A stretch of 64,000 bases of DNA from Candidatus Heimdallarchaeum endolithica (GCA_021513715.1 CP084167.1:2679174-2743173); one strand, 5' to 3'. Positions 44,836 to 54,276 are shown, counted from the stretch's first letter. A program made the numbers and translations. Notes: generated by a model not told the origin, from the letters alone.

Positions 44836-47800
44836 TTAACTTTTATTTACCCTTTTTCTTATCAATAATCCGATAAAACTTATTCCAAGCAAAGATATGA
44901 TTATTGAAAATAGTGAAATGGGGTTTTTAGTTGTATCATTGTTATTGTTGTTAGTTGAGGATAATATGGTTACAGTTACAGAGTCAGTTGCTGATAGTCC
45001 TGTTGAATCTGTAACTACAATAGTAATATTATGTGTTCCAACGCCCAAGTCATCTACAGAGAAACTAATTGCTTGGTCAGATAACCACGAACCGCTTGAA
45101 ACCACAGTACCATTTGAATAAATAGTATAAGTTGAAGGATTAGTATCTGTAACCACCCATGTTAAAGTATAGCCAGTTGAACCTTCTTCAAAAGTAAGAT
45201 CTGCAGGAGTGGAAGTAAATTGCGGCGATACTGGCTTATTTACAAACACCCATGTAGTGTCAGTTGCAGATAATCCTGTTGAATCTGTAACTACAATAGT
45301 AATATTATGTGTTCCAACGCCCAAGTCATCTACAGAGAAACTAATTGCTTGGTCAGATAACCACGAACCGCTTGAAACCACAGTACCATTTGAATAAATA
45401 GTATAAGTTGAAGGATTAGTATCTGTAACCACCCATGTTAAAGTATAGCCAGTTGAACCTTCTTCAAAAGTAAGATCTGCAGGAGTGGAAGTAAATTGCG
45501 GAGGAGTAGTAGATTCTATTGAAAAAATGCTAAACTCGAAAGTTATTGTTGTTAAGTGGTTGAACTTATCATAGATATTTAACTTTATTTTCCAATCTCC
45601 TTCAGTAAATAATATTATAGGAACAGTGAAAACATTTCCTGTTGTAAGTATTGTGTAATTCTCTGCTCCTGTAACTTGAGCTTCAATATTAATAGAACTA
45701 GTATCGTCAAATACAAAAGTTATTAAGTCTAAACTAGTTTCTTCTACAATTCTTTCAATACTGCTAAAACTACTAAGATTAAATTTGTTGCTTATTGGTT
45801 GGATGCTTATTGTAGGAGCAGTAGAATCAACTACTAGTTTTACTGCAGTTGGATTGCTAGTAAAAGTTGAATTTTTGGCTTGTAACCAGATTATATGTTG
45901 TTTTTCAACACTTATCTCTGGAAGAATAGTAGAGAGATTAATTGTAGTTTTATATTCATTCCAAGACGACCAGCTATCTCCTTCTGAATCTCTTATCCGT
46001 AAATCAGTGTAATAACTTGAATCTTTAAGTTGAAGAATAAAGTTTTCTTGTTCTAGTTGTACCTTGTTTTCATTGTTAATAATTACCCCATTCCCGTAGT
46101 CTATCATATTTGACCATTTAGCTACAACTGCTTCTGCAGGAGCATAACTAATAGAATATTCTGGAAAGTGAGAAGGCCAGTATTTCCATCCAAAACTAAA
46201 TAACCCTTCAATCCATGTTCTATTTGCTATTGCTCTATATAGTGCTTCATAGATTCTAGCTTGAATATCAGGTCGATATTCGATATTTGTTCCCTCATAA
46301 ATACTTGGGATAGTAGGTTGACTGTTAGCTTCTTCCATTGAAGCATAAGCTACTTGAGTAAAGAGGATAGGTTTTTGATAAGTTAAATAGAATGGTCGAT
46401 AGTGTGTATCAAGAACATCCTCAAAAGCAGTAGTCAATTCATCTACTGAAGGATCAAGATTTCCAGATAGCACAGATTCCCAGAAATAAAAACCAATGAA
46501 ATCAAGCAAACTATAATACTGAAAGTCATCTGTCCAACCTTGGTGAGTTGTAAGCATGCCAGAATATATTTCTCTAATCTCAGGAATTAAATTTAACATA
46601 AATGAATCATAAGAATCATGTATCCAATCCCCGCTTACACGAGCAAAAGTCATGAATTCTATTCCTAGTTTCTGTGAAAGCTCTGCGTAATGGATATAAA
46701 ATGTTTTCAAGCCTTCAAGTAATACATTGATTTGTTCAGTTGTAAAATTCCCCCATTGAGAAGAATCAGTTGTTTGTTCTGTATTTATTTGAAGAGAAAT
46801 ACCCACTCTCAAACCATACTTTTTTGCTGTTTCTACTAATAAAGATAAGTCTTCATCTGGTGTATAAACACCCGTTGTAGAAGAAAGATAGGGGAGTGGT
46901 TTTAATCTGTCATAATTCCAAATAGGACTATATTCTATCCATTTTCCTCCTAGTTCTGCAAAGTGCTTGAATGCTGGTTCTAAAGACGAAAGCATGTCGG
47001 GTGCCCAATAATCAATAGGCATTACTCCAGTAATTAAAGAAGTTCTATTCCAAGGAGGAGAAAGATCTTTCCACGAGTCGACAGAAAAATAAAATTCTTC
47101 TCCTTCAAATTTAGGAATTACAGTAAAGTTTTTCTCAGTAGAAGTAGTCCAAGTTCCTCTAGTAACAGTAAAACTTGTTTCTATATTTTTATCTAAAATA
47201 ATGAATGTACGGTAAGAATGAGCATCTATTTTCTCTAGATTTTGTCCTTGTGGATTTATCCAGTTATTAAACAATTCTCCTGCAAGGTAAAGAGAAACAT
47301 CTGGTGTGTAAGATGGGACAGTAAAAATTAAGCTTACATTTACGCTATCTCCTGTGGATATTTGGGGACTTTTAATGTAATTCCATTTAGAAACAGTGTC
47401 TATAAACTCTCCTTCAGATGCAGTTTTTGTTCTGGGATTTGATTCGTTATAATCATTTTCCCATATAGAATGAGCAACTTGTCCCACAGTATAATAATAT
47501 TTAAACTCCCATCCTTCAGGATATTCAAGTTCTGTGTACCATTCTGTTGAACTTATTCTATTCATTTTAAGAAAAGAATTACTTGCTACTAAAGATACTC
47601 CAAATTCTTGAGGAGTGTTTTCAGGTACATTAACTGTAAATTTCATATGAACATAACCAGTATTTTTCCAAGCACCAACTTCATCAACTATTACAGAATT
47701 GTTCTCTGGGTAGACAGAACGAACATATGGATTAGGATTCGGTGTATCAACTTCATAATAGGTGCTATATGAACCTAAAGTATAAAAATAGTTAAATGGA

Positions 47801-48681
47801 ACATGTTCTGGTATCTCCAAAGTCTGAATAAACCAATTATCTTTAACGTGTTGTAATTGTACATTTCTTGTTGAAACCATATAAGGGTAAACATAACCTA
47901 GTTGAGGTAGGTCTCCAACCAATTTCACTTGTTTATCTTGTGTATTATCGGGTGTTTTAACGAGAAAAGTAACTCTTATTATCGGAGTTTTTTCTAAACT
48001 AAAAGTTCCTAAACTAATTTCTAAAGGATTATCATCAGCATCTGGAGACAAAGTCTGTTCCAGTTGTAAATTTTGGTGAAAATAAGAAAAAACGAGAATG
48101 TGTTGATAACCTGAAAAAACATTCTGTGCATAAAAAGAACCATTAGCACGTATCGGAGTTAATACTCCTCCAATAGCAACAAAACCTTGTTCAATAGGTT
48201 TGTTGGTTATTTGCTCAATTACTCGTCCTGTAATATTCAATCTTGTAATTGTAGAAGGATCAAATGAAGGACAAAAACCTACTATTTGATCTTGAATATT
48301 TGTATTTTCTTCAAAGATAACTATCGTTCTAAATGAGGGATTTTTATCTGAAAGATATTCCCATTGATTTCCACCTAAACTGTAACGATATCGCAGGAGT
48401 TTCCCTTTAGGTAGTTCAATATTTATTTCGAAAACATCTGGATCTTGACTACTCTTTGATAATTGATAACTATAATAATAATAAGGATCTATTAGGTATA
48501 AAATTTGTATTTCTAAAGAAGATACTTCATATGGGGTGGTTACAGAAAATGTGACGAGAATAGTTTCTCCTTCAATAGAAGATTCTGTGTTATAATCTTT
48601 TTTAACAGCATTTATAAACGGATTTAAACTGCTAAAAGTAATTAAAAAAATAAAATAAAAAATCAAAACAAATTTTTTCAT
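44836..48681 (-). CDS. Giant surface protein with starch-binding-like modules and a GH113-like barrel
   Basis: A 1281-residue cell-surface protein. After a signal peptide (1-25) come beta-sandwich modules at about 35-140, 240-340, 350-445 and 455-545 in CBM20-like style (VTFLVKTPDNTQDKQVKLVGD; VSLYLAGELFNNW), plus a carboxypeptidase-regulatory-like module near 150-230. A TIM barrel spans about 560-870. Ig-like modules follow, including two near-identical 92-residue repeats (DNA repeats 44983-45225 and 45259-45501), then an Asn-rich linker and a membrane helix with RKRVNKS. The barrel aligns with the GH113-like enzyme at 37330 but its catalytic Glu positions are Val and Gln (ARVSGD, FTQVAY). 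It is probably a glycan-binding protein, not an enzyme. Confidence 0.78.
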   Translation of the reverse strand: MKKFVLIFYFIFLITFSSLNPFINAVKKDYNTESSIEGETILVTFSVTTPYEVSSLEIQILYLIDPYYYYSYQLSKSSQDPDVFEINIELPKGKLLRYRYSLGGNQWEYLSDKNPSFRTIVIFEENTNIQDQIVGFCPSFDPSTITRLNITGRVIEQITNKPIEQGFVAIGGVLTPIRANGSFYAQNVFSGYQHILVFSYFHQNLQLEQTLSPDADDNPLEISLGTFSLEKTPIIRVTFLVKTPDNTQDKQVKLVGDLPQLGYVYPYMVSTRNVQLQHVKDNWFIQTLEIPEHVPFNYFYTLGSYSTYYEVDTPNPNPYVRSVYPENNSVIVDEVGAWKNTGYVHMKFTVNVPENTPQEFGVSLVASNSFLKMNRISSTEWYTELEYPEGWEFKYYYTVGQVAHSIWENDYNESNPRTKTASEGEFIDTVSKWNYIKSPQISTGDSVNVSLIFTVPSYTPDVSLYLAGELFNNWINPQGQNLEKIDAHSYRTFIILDKNIETSFTVTRGTWTTSTEKNFTVIPKFEGEEFYFSVDSWKDLSPPWNRTSLITGVMPIDYWAPDMLSSLEPAFKHFAELGGKWIEYSPIWNYDRLKPLPYLSSTTGVYTPDEDLSLLVETAKKYGLRVGISLQINTEQTTDSSQWGNFTTEQINVLLEGLKTFYIHYAELSQKLGIEFMTFARVSGDWIHDSYDSFMLNLIPEIREIYSGMLTTHQGWTDDFQYYSLLDFIGFYFWESVLSGNLDPSVDELTTAFEDVLDTHYRPFYLTYQKPILFTQVAYASMEEANSQPTIPSIYEGTNIEYRPDIQARIYEALYRAIANRTWIEGLFSFGWKYWPSHFPEYSISYAPAEAVVAKWSNMIDYGNGVIINNENKVQLEQENFILQLKDSSYYTDLRIRDSEGDSWSSWNEYKTTINLSTILPEISVEKQHIIWLQAKNSTFTSNPTAVKLVVDSTAPTISIQPISNKFNLSSFSSIERIVEETSLDLITFVFDDTSSINIEAQVTGAENYTILTTGNVFTVPIILFTEGDWKIKLNIYDKFNHLTTITFEFSIFSIESTTPPQFTSTPADLTFEEGSTGYTLTWVVTDTNPSTYTIYSNGTVVSSGSWLSDQAISFSVDDLGVGTHNITIVVTDSTGLSATDTTWVFVNKPVSPQFTSTPADLTFEEGSTGYTLTWVVTDTNPSTYTIYSNGTVVSSGSWLSDQAISFSVDDLGVGTHNITIVVTDSTGLSATDSVTVTILSSTNNNNNDTTKNPISLFSIIISLLGISFIGLLIRKRVNKS
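44983..45225 (-). repeat. 243-bp coding repeat, copy 1
   Basis: Near-identical to 45259-45501 with a 276-base period (92 codons). It encodes an Ig/HYR-like module that includes PPADLT-type and GLSATD segments. The few differences indicate a recent in-frame duplication or gene conversion. Confidence 0.85.
45259..45501 (-). repeat. 243-bp coding repeat, copy 2
   Basis: Second copy of the Ig-like module of the 1281-residue surface protein; see 44983-45225. Confidence 0.85.
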
Positions 48682-48861
48682 TCTAAATTTTCTCGCTCTT
48701 CAATATTTATATAGCTAATGATTGTCCAAAATTTTTCACAATTTTCAGCCTAAACATCTTTAAGATTAAAAAATCCTTCAATTCTTTTTATAAAAATTGA
48801 GTTGATAATATTAATGTATGGGAAAATTCAAATGTTACTTTAACTATGATATTTTGAAATA

Positions 48862-49305
48862 ATGATTCATGCAATTTATATTATTGATCGTTCTGGAATT
48901 CCTCTCTTTTTTAGAGAAAAAGAAGAGAATTCGAGCGATATTACTCGGGCTACCCTATTTTCTGGTGTTATTTCTGCTATTCAAAGTTTGTTAAAAGATA
49001 TGGAAATCGGAGAAGCTACTGAAGTTTCTACCAAAGCTTATGACATTCTACTTGAAGTTGCTATGAATTTTGCAGTAATTGTTGTTATTGATCCATGTGT
49101 TGAAAGTGATAAAACCTCATTGAGAACTGAATTAACAAGATTTACAACAAAAGTTTCTTTTGAAATAAAGGACGTTGTTGACGCTAATCTTGTAAGAAAA
49201 GAAGAACAGATGCTAAATCAACTTACAGATGAGTTTATTAAAAATTGTGAACAAATACTTAACACTTCTGAAGCTACAAAACGTTTAAGAGATTCGCTTT
49301 GGTAA
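48862..49305 (+). CDS. Longin/roadblock-like small protein
   Basis: A 147-residue protein starting MIHAIYIIDRSGIPLFFREK, a beta-hairpin pattern typical of longin/roadblock-fold proteins in Asgard archaea and eukaryotes. A helix (ATLFSGVISAIQSLLKDM), further strands (AVIVVIDPCVES) and C-terminal helices follow. Such domains bind small GTPases and membrane-trafficking complexes. The start resembles the soluble domain of the 7TM proteins at 7982 and 10724 (EIFLLSKTNVPLVG). The next gene, 11 bases on, encodes a 7TM protein, so here the two parts appear as separate genes of one operon. Confidence 0.72.
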   Translation: MIHAIYIIDRSGIPLFFREKEENSSDITRATLFSGVISAIQSLLKDMEIGEATEVSTKAYDILLEVAMNFAVIVVIDPCVESDKTSLRTELTRFTTKVSFEIKDVVDANLVRKEEQMLNQLTDEFIKNCEQILNTSEATKRLRDSLW

Positions 49306-49316
49306 AATAAAATAGA

Positions 49317-50045
49317 ATGCTTTCACGTAATAATGTTCCCATCCTTGCACCTGTAGTAGAGACAATAATTTCTATTCTTATGTTCATATTAGTTTTTAGA
49401 ATTTGGCAGAGATATATAAAGAGAAAAAGAGATGCAACAGCCCAATTAGCCATCTGTTTTACTAGCTATGCAACAGGGATGTTACTTACGGCGATAGGAA
49501 AATGGTTACAATTTGGATTGAATATTGACCCAGAAGTAACCTCTTATGCAGATTTTTTCATTTTGTTAGCTTATACCTTCACTGCTTTTTCAAACATATT
49601 CCTTTTTGTTTTTACTAATCAAATATTTCTTAACAATCAGATAAAATATCTTATCCCAATTACAATATTAAATAGCATTTCAATTGGTTTGTTCATCCCA
49701 AGAATTAGTATTCAACAAGGTAGTTATGCAAACGCTTTTTTGATTGTTCTCTTTCACGCTTTTAATTCAATAATAGTAATGGTAATACTTGCGTGGCTTT
49801 CACTAAAAGAGCGAAAGAAGACAAAAGAGAAAATATCTAGGACTGGATTCTTACTTATCTCCCTATATGGAACCTTCATTTTACTGCTCTTTCTGTCCTT
49901 TGGAATTGATCTGGCTATAGTTTCAGCAACAGGAAAAGGTTATTCCATTTTTTATTATCTGTCTTGGTTCTTTGCCTTAGCAGGTTTGGTTAGTGGATAT
50001 CTTGGATATATAATGCCTGATTGGTTTAGAAGAATAATAAAATAA
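49317..50045 (+). CDS. Seven-helix membrane protein partnered with a longin-like gene
   Basis: A 242-residue protein that is almost entirely seven hydrophobic helices (from ILAPVVETIISILMF to WFFALAGLVSGYLGYIMP), with a short basic cytoplasmic loop (LSLKERKKTKEKIS) and little else. It begins 11 bases after the longin-like gene. The helix number and overall length match the membrane part of the fusions at 7982 and 10724, although no residue motif is clearly shared. A receptor or sensor coupled to the small cytoplasmic protein is the simplest idea. Confidence 0.78.
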   Translation: MLSRNNVPILAPVVETIISILMFILVFRIWQRYIKRKRDATAQLAICFTSYATGMLLTAIGKWLQFGLNIDPEVTSYADFFILLAYTFTAFSNIFLFVFTNQIFLNNQIKYLIPITILNSISIGLFIPRISIQQGSYANAFLIVLFHAFNSIIVMVILAWLSLKERKKTKEKISRTGFLLISLYGTFILLLFLSFGIDLAIVSATGKGYSIFYYLSWFFALAGLVSGYLGYIMPDWFRRIIK

Positions 50046-50104
50046 ATAAAAATAGTTCAAAAAATTAATTTATTTATTTTCATTCTAAAATTCATTCTTA
50101 AAAT

Positions 50105-50242
50105 TTATTTATTCTTTTTCATACTGACAAGCCCACAAGAAGGACATATATACTTTGTATGTTTATGGAAGCCTCCTTTGCGTTTGACAGCTTTCATTTT
50201 TATCATTTTCTTTTCATTTTTCCTACATCTAGGGCAAAACAT
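50105..50242 (-). CDS. Small zinc-ribbon protein
   Basis: A 45-residue protein from ATG 50242: MFCPRCRKNEKKMIKM ... YICPSCGLVSMKKNK. Two CxxC pairs flank a Lys-rich basic loop with GGFHKHTKY. It has the shape of a minimal zinc ribbon that could bind RNA. It converges on the 7TM gene. Function unknown. Confidence 0.7.
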   Translation of the reverse strand: MFCPRCRKNEKKMIKMKAVKRKGGFHKHTKYICPSCGLVSMKKNK

Positions 50243-50339
50243 AACTAAAAGCAAAATTCATCTTTTAAAATTTTTTTCAACAACAAGACAAACTTTCTTT
50301 TTACTAAGATGGTTCTGTAAAGTCAAATCTTAAAATATC

Positions 50340-50553
50340 TTCTATCTATATGTCAAAACTATATCTCGCTTGTAAATTGATCGATGTTGGGACATGTACT
50401 ATTGTTATATATAACCAACAAGTAGATGATGAATTGCTAGCGCTAGACGATGAAGATGAATTTGTTGTTTATTTAGACTCAGTAGGAAGAATAAAGAGAG
50501 ATTATGGTTTAAAATCTTTATTTATTTATATGAAAATCAACTATGAATTTTAG
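50340..50553 (+). pseudogene. C-terminal remnant of a SagB-type nitroreductase
   Basis: The frame LYLACKLIDVGTCTIVIYNQ...DELLALDDEDEFVVYLDSVGRI matches the end of the nitroreductase at 35553-36335 (LYLACESIDIGTCAIAAYNQ) almost residue for residue. The first 200 residues of the enzyme are absent and the tail runs into unrelated sequence (RDYGLKSLFI). It is a fragment of a duplicated gene, not a functional one. Confidence 0.88.
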
Positions 50554-50610
50554 AGAACAGTTTTTAATTTAAATAAAAGAATTTTTGCTCTCATTATTGG
50601 TAAGCTTTTT

Positions 50611-50636
50611 GTAAAAATTTAGTTTTGTATTTTTAC
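50611..50636. repeat. Hairpin repeat, copy 1
   Basis: GTAAAAAT ... ATTTTTAC stem with a 10-base loop. It is identical, loop included, except for one base to 51990-52015, 1.4 kb away. It sits just beyond the 3' end of the 50690 gene. Confidence 0.7.
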
Positions 50637-50689
50637 CAATCACTACCAAGAAAGCCTTGTCCTTTCGTGCAGAGAGGATGTGAGATCTA

Positions 50690-51754
50690 TTATATTGCCT
50701 TTTTTTTCTTCTTTACCCACGGTCTTTTTAATGCCCACATTCTGCTACCAACTGTTCCTTTGCCAAGATAATAAATATTTTCAAAATAATCATCTATATG
50801 TCTGTGAGACCAATCTTTGGGTTTTTTTAATTTTGTTTGTTGGCATGCTTCATCCCACAGATCCTTTATTTCAAAGCTCACATTTCTCTCTCCCATATAA
50901 AAAATACTTTCTGTAATAAACTCCGTTCCACAGGAACACTTTGGATTGTCAATTATAAACTGTCGTTGGTAAGATTTTTTACAAAATGGGCATTCTATTA
51001 TGTCTTGTCCTATAAGTTCTATTTCTTTTTCTAAAGTTTCTTTAAGTTCTTCTAGTGTTCCTTCAAAATCAAATAGGTAAACATTGGTTCCTATCTCAAT
51101 TTTCACACCATAAACATTTTTTGCCCATCTTGCAAAATCTATTATACACGTTTTTATACCGTATGATTCGCCTTTTTTATTCAATTGGTATTCTAATTGT
51201 TTTGCCATTTGCCACTCTTTCTCTTTCTTGTAGGAGAGTTTTCTCAATTGGTTTAAGAAGTAAATCCTAGCATTGTTCGTAAGTTCAATAAGTTCTTTGA
51301 TTATTCTATCACTGTTATATTCCTCACCATTCTCATCAACATAAGTAGCTATAGATTGATTATCTTGTTTTTTTATTTTTTCTAAAATTAGATCGAGATC
51401 GCTTAATTCTTTATTATCTAACAAGTAGGAATCACTAATTACATCTGCTAGAAACATGAGCTGTTTCTTCTTTTTTTTAGGTAATTCTAGATTCAAAAGC
51501 AAATTGTCAATGTTAACTCTTTCTTTTTCTACTTCACTTATGAATCTTAAAGGGTCATAAATTTTTCCCCATCTTGTCCTGATCGCTTTGTTTTTTGGCC
51601 AGGTTTCATAGTAATCTTTAAGTTTTTCAAAAAACTGGTCCTTTTCGAGTTTTCTGTAATTTTCTGATTTAATTTTGCGAACCAATTGTAATAAAATTTG
51701 CTCTATAGCTTTCTGCCTTTGTTTTCTGCTTTGAGGTAGTTTAAGATTATTCAT
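50690..51754 (-). CDS. Unknown protein with a zinc ribbon, between hairpin repeats
   Basis: A 354-residue, mainly helical charged protein. Residues about 1-225 are helices (LEKIKKQDNQSIATYVDENG), then a beta segment (CIIDFARWAKNVYGVKIEIG) and a zinc ribbon (IIECPFCKKSYQRQFI ... CSCGTEF). A basic tail follows (RMWALKRPWVKKKKKAI). I know no such family. It is bracketed by near-identical 26-base hairpins (50611 and 51990), the second also overlapping the 3' end of the pRiA4b-like gene, so the segment may be a separate insertion. Confidence 0.6.
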   Translation of the reverse strand: MNNLKLPQSRKQRQKAIEQILLQLVRKIKSENYRKLEKDQFFEKLKDYYETWPKNKAIRTRWGKIYDPLRFISEVEKERVNIDNLLLNLELPKKKKKQLMFLADVISDSYLLDNKELSDLDLILEKIKKQDNQSIATYVDENGEEYNSDRIIKELIELTNNARIYFLNQLRKLSYKKEKEWQMAKQLEYQLNKKGESYGIKTCIIDFARWAKNVYGVKIEIGTNVYLFDFEGTLEELKETLEKEIELIGQDIIECPFCKKSYQRQFIIDNPKCSCGTEFITESIFYMGERNVSFEIKDLWDEACQQTKLKKPKDWSHRHIDDYFENIYYLGKGTVGSRMWALKRPWVKKKKKAI

Positions 51755-51989
51755 TAGTTATACTATCGCAATTTAATATATAAACCCTTTAACTTTCTAT
51801 GCCTAGTCCAATTTCCTTGTATAAAATCCTTGCACAAAATTGTGATACAGTTGAAATGAAAATTTTTCTGAAAATGCCTAAGAACGACCAACTGAGCCAA
51901 AAATCTTATGTTTCTATAATCTTTTCTTTTCCTCCAATAAGTAAATTTAAAAGAAAATTTGCATATTTTCACATGATTGCTCATTTTTT

Positions 51990-52015
51990 GTAAAAATTTA
52001 GTTTTATATTTTTAC
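51990..52015. repeat. Hairpin repeat, copy 2
   Basis: Copy of the 50611-50636 hairpin with one changed base. It overlaps the stop region of the pRiA4b ORF-3-like gene. Either a shared terminator type or a boundary of a 1.4-kb inserted segment. Confidence 0.65.
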
Positions 52016-52764
52016 ACGCAGCTCCTTAGGTATCTCTTAAACCTATCAGAATTGACAGTTTTTAAGTCAAAGTATTCAGGGTCAAAATCTTCTCCATACC
52101 AATGCATTAATTCTATATCTCTGCTCTGGGGATCTTTCAGCATTTGAATAAATTCCATATAAGCACCTGGTCCTCCACAATCTTCTGGAGGGCATGCTCG
52201 CTTACCAGCTATACAGTTCGGATAATGAGTATTGTTTTCACGTGGTAAAATCTTTTCTAGTTTAACTTCATGCTCAAACCAATCGCCAAAATCGTAAATA
52301 TATATTGCCACATTATTATCAGTGGAAAACCAATCTGATATCTTTTCTTTTCGCTCATCAAAAACTGGTTCTCTATTCTCCATAATCATTTTGTGCATAT
52401 GTAAAAAAATATTTTTTTGTTCTTCAGTTAAATCCTGTTTTTCAGTAATTCGCTTGAATCCTTGTTCAAAACTGAAGCTATCAAATGCTTCTTCATCAGG
52501 ATCAGTTACTATTCGCGCTTCTTTGCCAGTTTTTGGGTGAACTATCTGAAACTCGTGAAGATGATAACAATTCCACCCCATAGCAGCTTGAATTGCAGCA
52601 TGCAGCTCAAAAAAAGTATAACTTTCTGGAACTTGTATTCGACGCCAGATAGGAGGTTTAATATCTAACAATCTAATCTTAAATTGGTATACTTTTTTAA
52701 ACGATTTAGAGACCATCGACATAAAAAAATCATTCACTATTTTAAAGTTTGAGATGAAAAACAA
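52012..52764 (-). CDS. Plasmid pRiA4b ORF-3 family protein
   Basis: A protein of up to 250 residues; translation may start at the internal MVSKSFKKVYQFKIRL. The family's signature segments are clear: LDIKPPIWRRIQVPES, TFFELHAAIQAAMGW, HLHEFQIVH, YIYDFGDWFEHEVKLEKI and the Cys-rich CIAGKRACPPEDCGGPGAY, with a final acidic EDFDPEYFDL. The family is widespread on plasmids and genomic islands in bacteria and occurs in archaea; its function is unknown. Its 3' end lies within a 26-base hairpin repeat. Confidence 0.9.
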   Translation of the reverse strand: MFFISNFKIVNDFFMSMVSKSFKKVYQFKIRLLDIKPPIWRRIQVPESYTFFELHAAIQAAMGWNCYHLHEFQIVHPKTGKEARIVTDPDEEAFDSFSFEQGFKRITEKQDLTEEQKNIFLHMHKMIMENREPVFDERKEKISDWFSTDNNVAIYIYDFGDWFEHEVKLEKILPRENNTHYPNCIAGKRACPPEDCGGPGAYMEFIQMLKDPQSRDIELMHWYGEDFDPEYFDLKTVNSDRFKRYLRSCV

Positions 52765-52908
52765 GGTTTGTTCATTCAGTAACTTAGATTAGACTTTGTG
52801 TAATAGAGAAATGTGAGTCTGTTTCATAAATTTATCCAAGTTGAGTAAGTAACGGGCTGATGAAAATTAGAAAAATCAGAGCGATGACTAAATTCTTTAC
52901 TTCCTCAT

Positions 52909-54015
52909 TTATTGATTTACAAAGGATTTTCCACAATTAGAACAAAATCTAGCATCTATATCATTTTGAAAACCACAATTAGGACAATATTTGAATAATG
53001 GACGGTTAGGTATAGCATTTCTATAAGTATTTCTTTTAGCATTTAGAGGATTAACCTGGTCAATTTTTTTATCCCTTACCTCTAAAACCATTGATTTAGG
53101 ATTTCCGGAAGCTGGATTTTTCTTAAAAGCAATCTTTGTCTCATTATCCGCATAGACAACTTCTTCTGACATAGATGGGTTTAAGTTTCCAGTTCGCAAA
53201 TTAGTTGGATGAACAAAACTGTTTTGCATACCAGCAGTTCCACCAGTAAAACCTATCTTCTTTGCATCATTACTTAAAGCATAAAAACCACCAACAAAGA
53301 AAATATAGCCCAAAAGAGCAGAAATACTGGCAATTAAAAACCAAATCAAGAATGAGGTATCGAAATAACCAGTTAAAAGACCTTCAGAAATAGCACTTGT
53401 CATTTTAATTGTTCCAAAAACGCTAGAGAAAACAGAAACAATAATAATGTATCGAGAATATAAAAGCCAATTAGTAAACTGGTCATAGAAAAGATTCATT
53501 TGTTGCAATTGATCAAAGGTAGAAGAAAGAACTTTAAAACCTAAAGTAAGAAAAATAAAAGGAAGAAGAATTAATATTAGTAAAATAAAGCTAAAAGACG
53601 GTAAAAAGAAAAGCAGAAGAAATAGAAAAGGAGAAATAAAAGCTATAATCATCTCAGAAAACATACTCACTTTAATGTATTTGCTTACATCTTTAGCAGA
53701 ATTAGTATGAAAATTGTAGTAAAAAGAAAGCTCTGTAGAAAGATCATTAAAACCACCTGCAAGCTTGAAAAAAAAGATATAGCGAAAGATAACAAGAACA
53801 ATAGAAAAAATAGAAACTAAAAAAAGAGAAACAAGAAAATAATCAAAATTTAAAAATTTAATAAAAAGAGAAAAACCTGTATATAAAAACAAATAAGAAA
53901 TAAATTCCGATAAGGCAATAATAATATAAATTATCCCTAAAGCTTTAGAAGAGCTAGCTATTTTGTTTTTTATTATCGATAGTCTGCTTTGAGCTGTGTT
54001 TTGATGCATTTTCAA
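52909..54015 (-). CDS. Multi-helix membrane protein with C-terminal zinc ribbon
   Basis: A 368-residue intact member of the family decayed at 32574 and present at 33473 and 34351. The N-terminal MHQNTAQSRLSIIKNKIASS precedes two helices; NSAKDVSKYIKVSMFSEMII is the conserved loop; STFDQLQQMNLFYDQF and a final helix pair follow. A low-complexity linker of about 90 residues connects to the zinc ribbon (KYCPNCGFQND ... FCSNCGKSF). The linker's NPKSMVLEVRDKKIDQ is shared with the decayed copy, so the two are the closest pair. Function unknown. Confidence 0.82.
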   Translation of the reverse strand: MKMHQNTAQSRLSIIKNKIASSSKALGIIYIIIALSEFISYLFLYTGFSLFIKFLNFDYFLVSLFLVSIFSIVLVIFRYIFFFKLAGGFNDLSTELSFYYNFHTNSAKDVSKYIKVSMFSEMIIAFISPFLFLLLFFLPSFSFILLILILLPFIFLTLGFKVLSSTFDQLQQMNLFYDQFTNWLLYSRYIIIVSVFSSVFGTIKMTSAISEGLLTGYFDTSFLIWFLIASISALLGYIFFVGGFYALSNDAKKIGFTGGTAGMQNSFVHPTNLRTGNLNPSMSEEVVYADNETKIAFKKNPASGNPKSMVLEVRDKKIDQVNPLNAKRNTYRNAIPNRPLFKYCPNCGFQNDIDARFCSNCGKSFVNQ

Positions 54016-54276
54016 ACCCTCAAGGAAATTTCAAAAAAAAATAAAATTTTTTTTTTAAAGAAAAAACAAGTTTAAATTTAAAATATAAATAGAATTAAAA
54101 GAACAAAAAACCAAGAGTTAGAATTAAAAAAATTGAGCTGTAAAGTATCTGTTTAACATTAAACCTAGAATTAAAAAAGGTAACATAGAATATGATTGTA
54201 TTTTGAGACCTTATTACAACATTAAGATAAAAGTGGTTTAATTTTTTTCATTTTTTACTTTTTTTTCATTTTTTTC

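Noticed and set aside
44983-45501. Possible CRISPR or satellite array
   Set aside because: Only two long units exist, they are in-frame coding repeats, and no short repeat-spacer pattern is present.
44897-46012. Plus-strand open frames opposite the large surface protein, including two near-identical ones
   Set aside because: They mirror the repeated Ig-like modules of the real gene and have no start signals or recognisable content.
51763-51993. Two overlapping opposite-strand frames of 64-73 codons
   Set aside because: Neither has protein-like composition or a start signal, and each is the shadow of the other.
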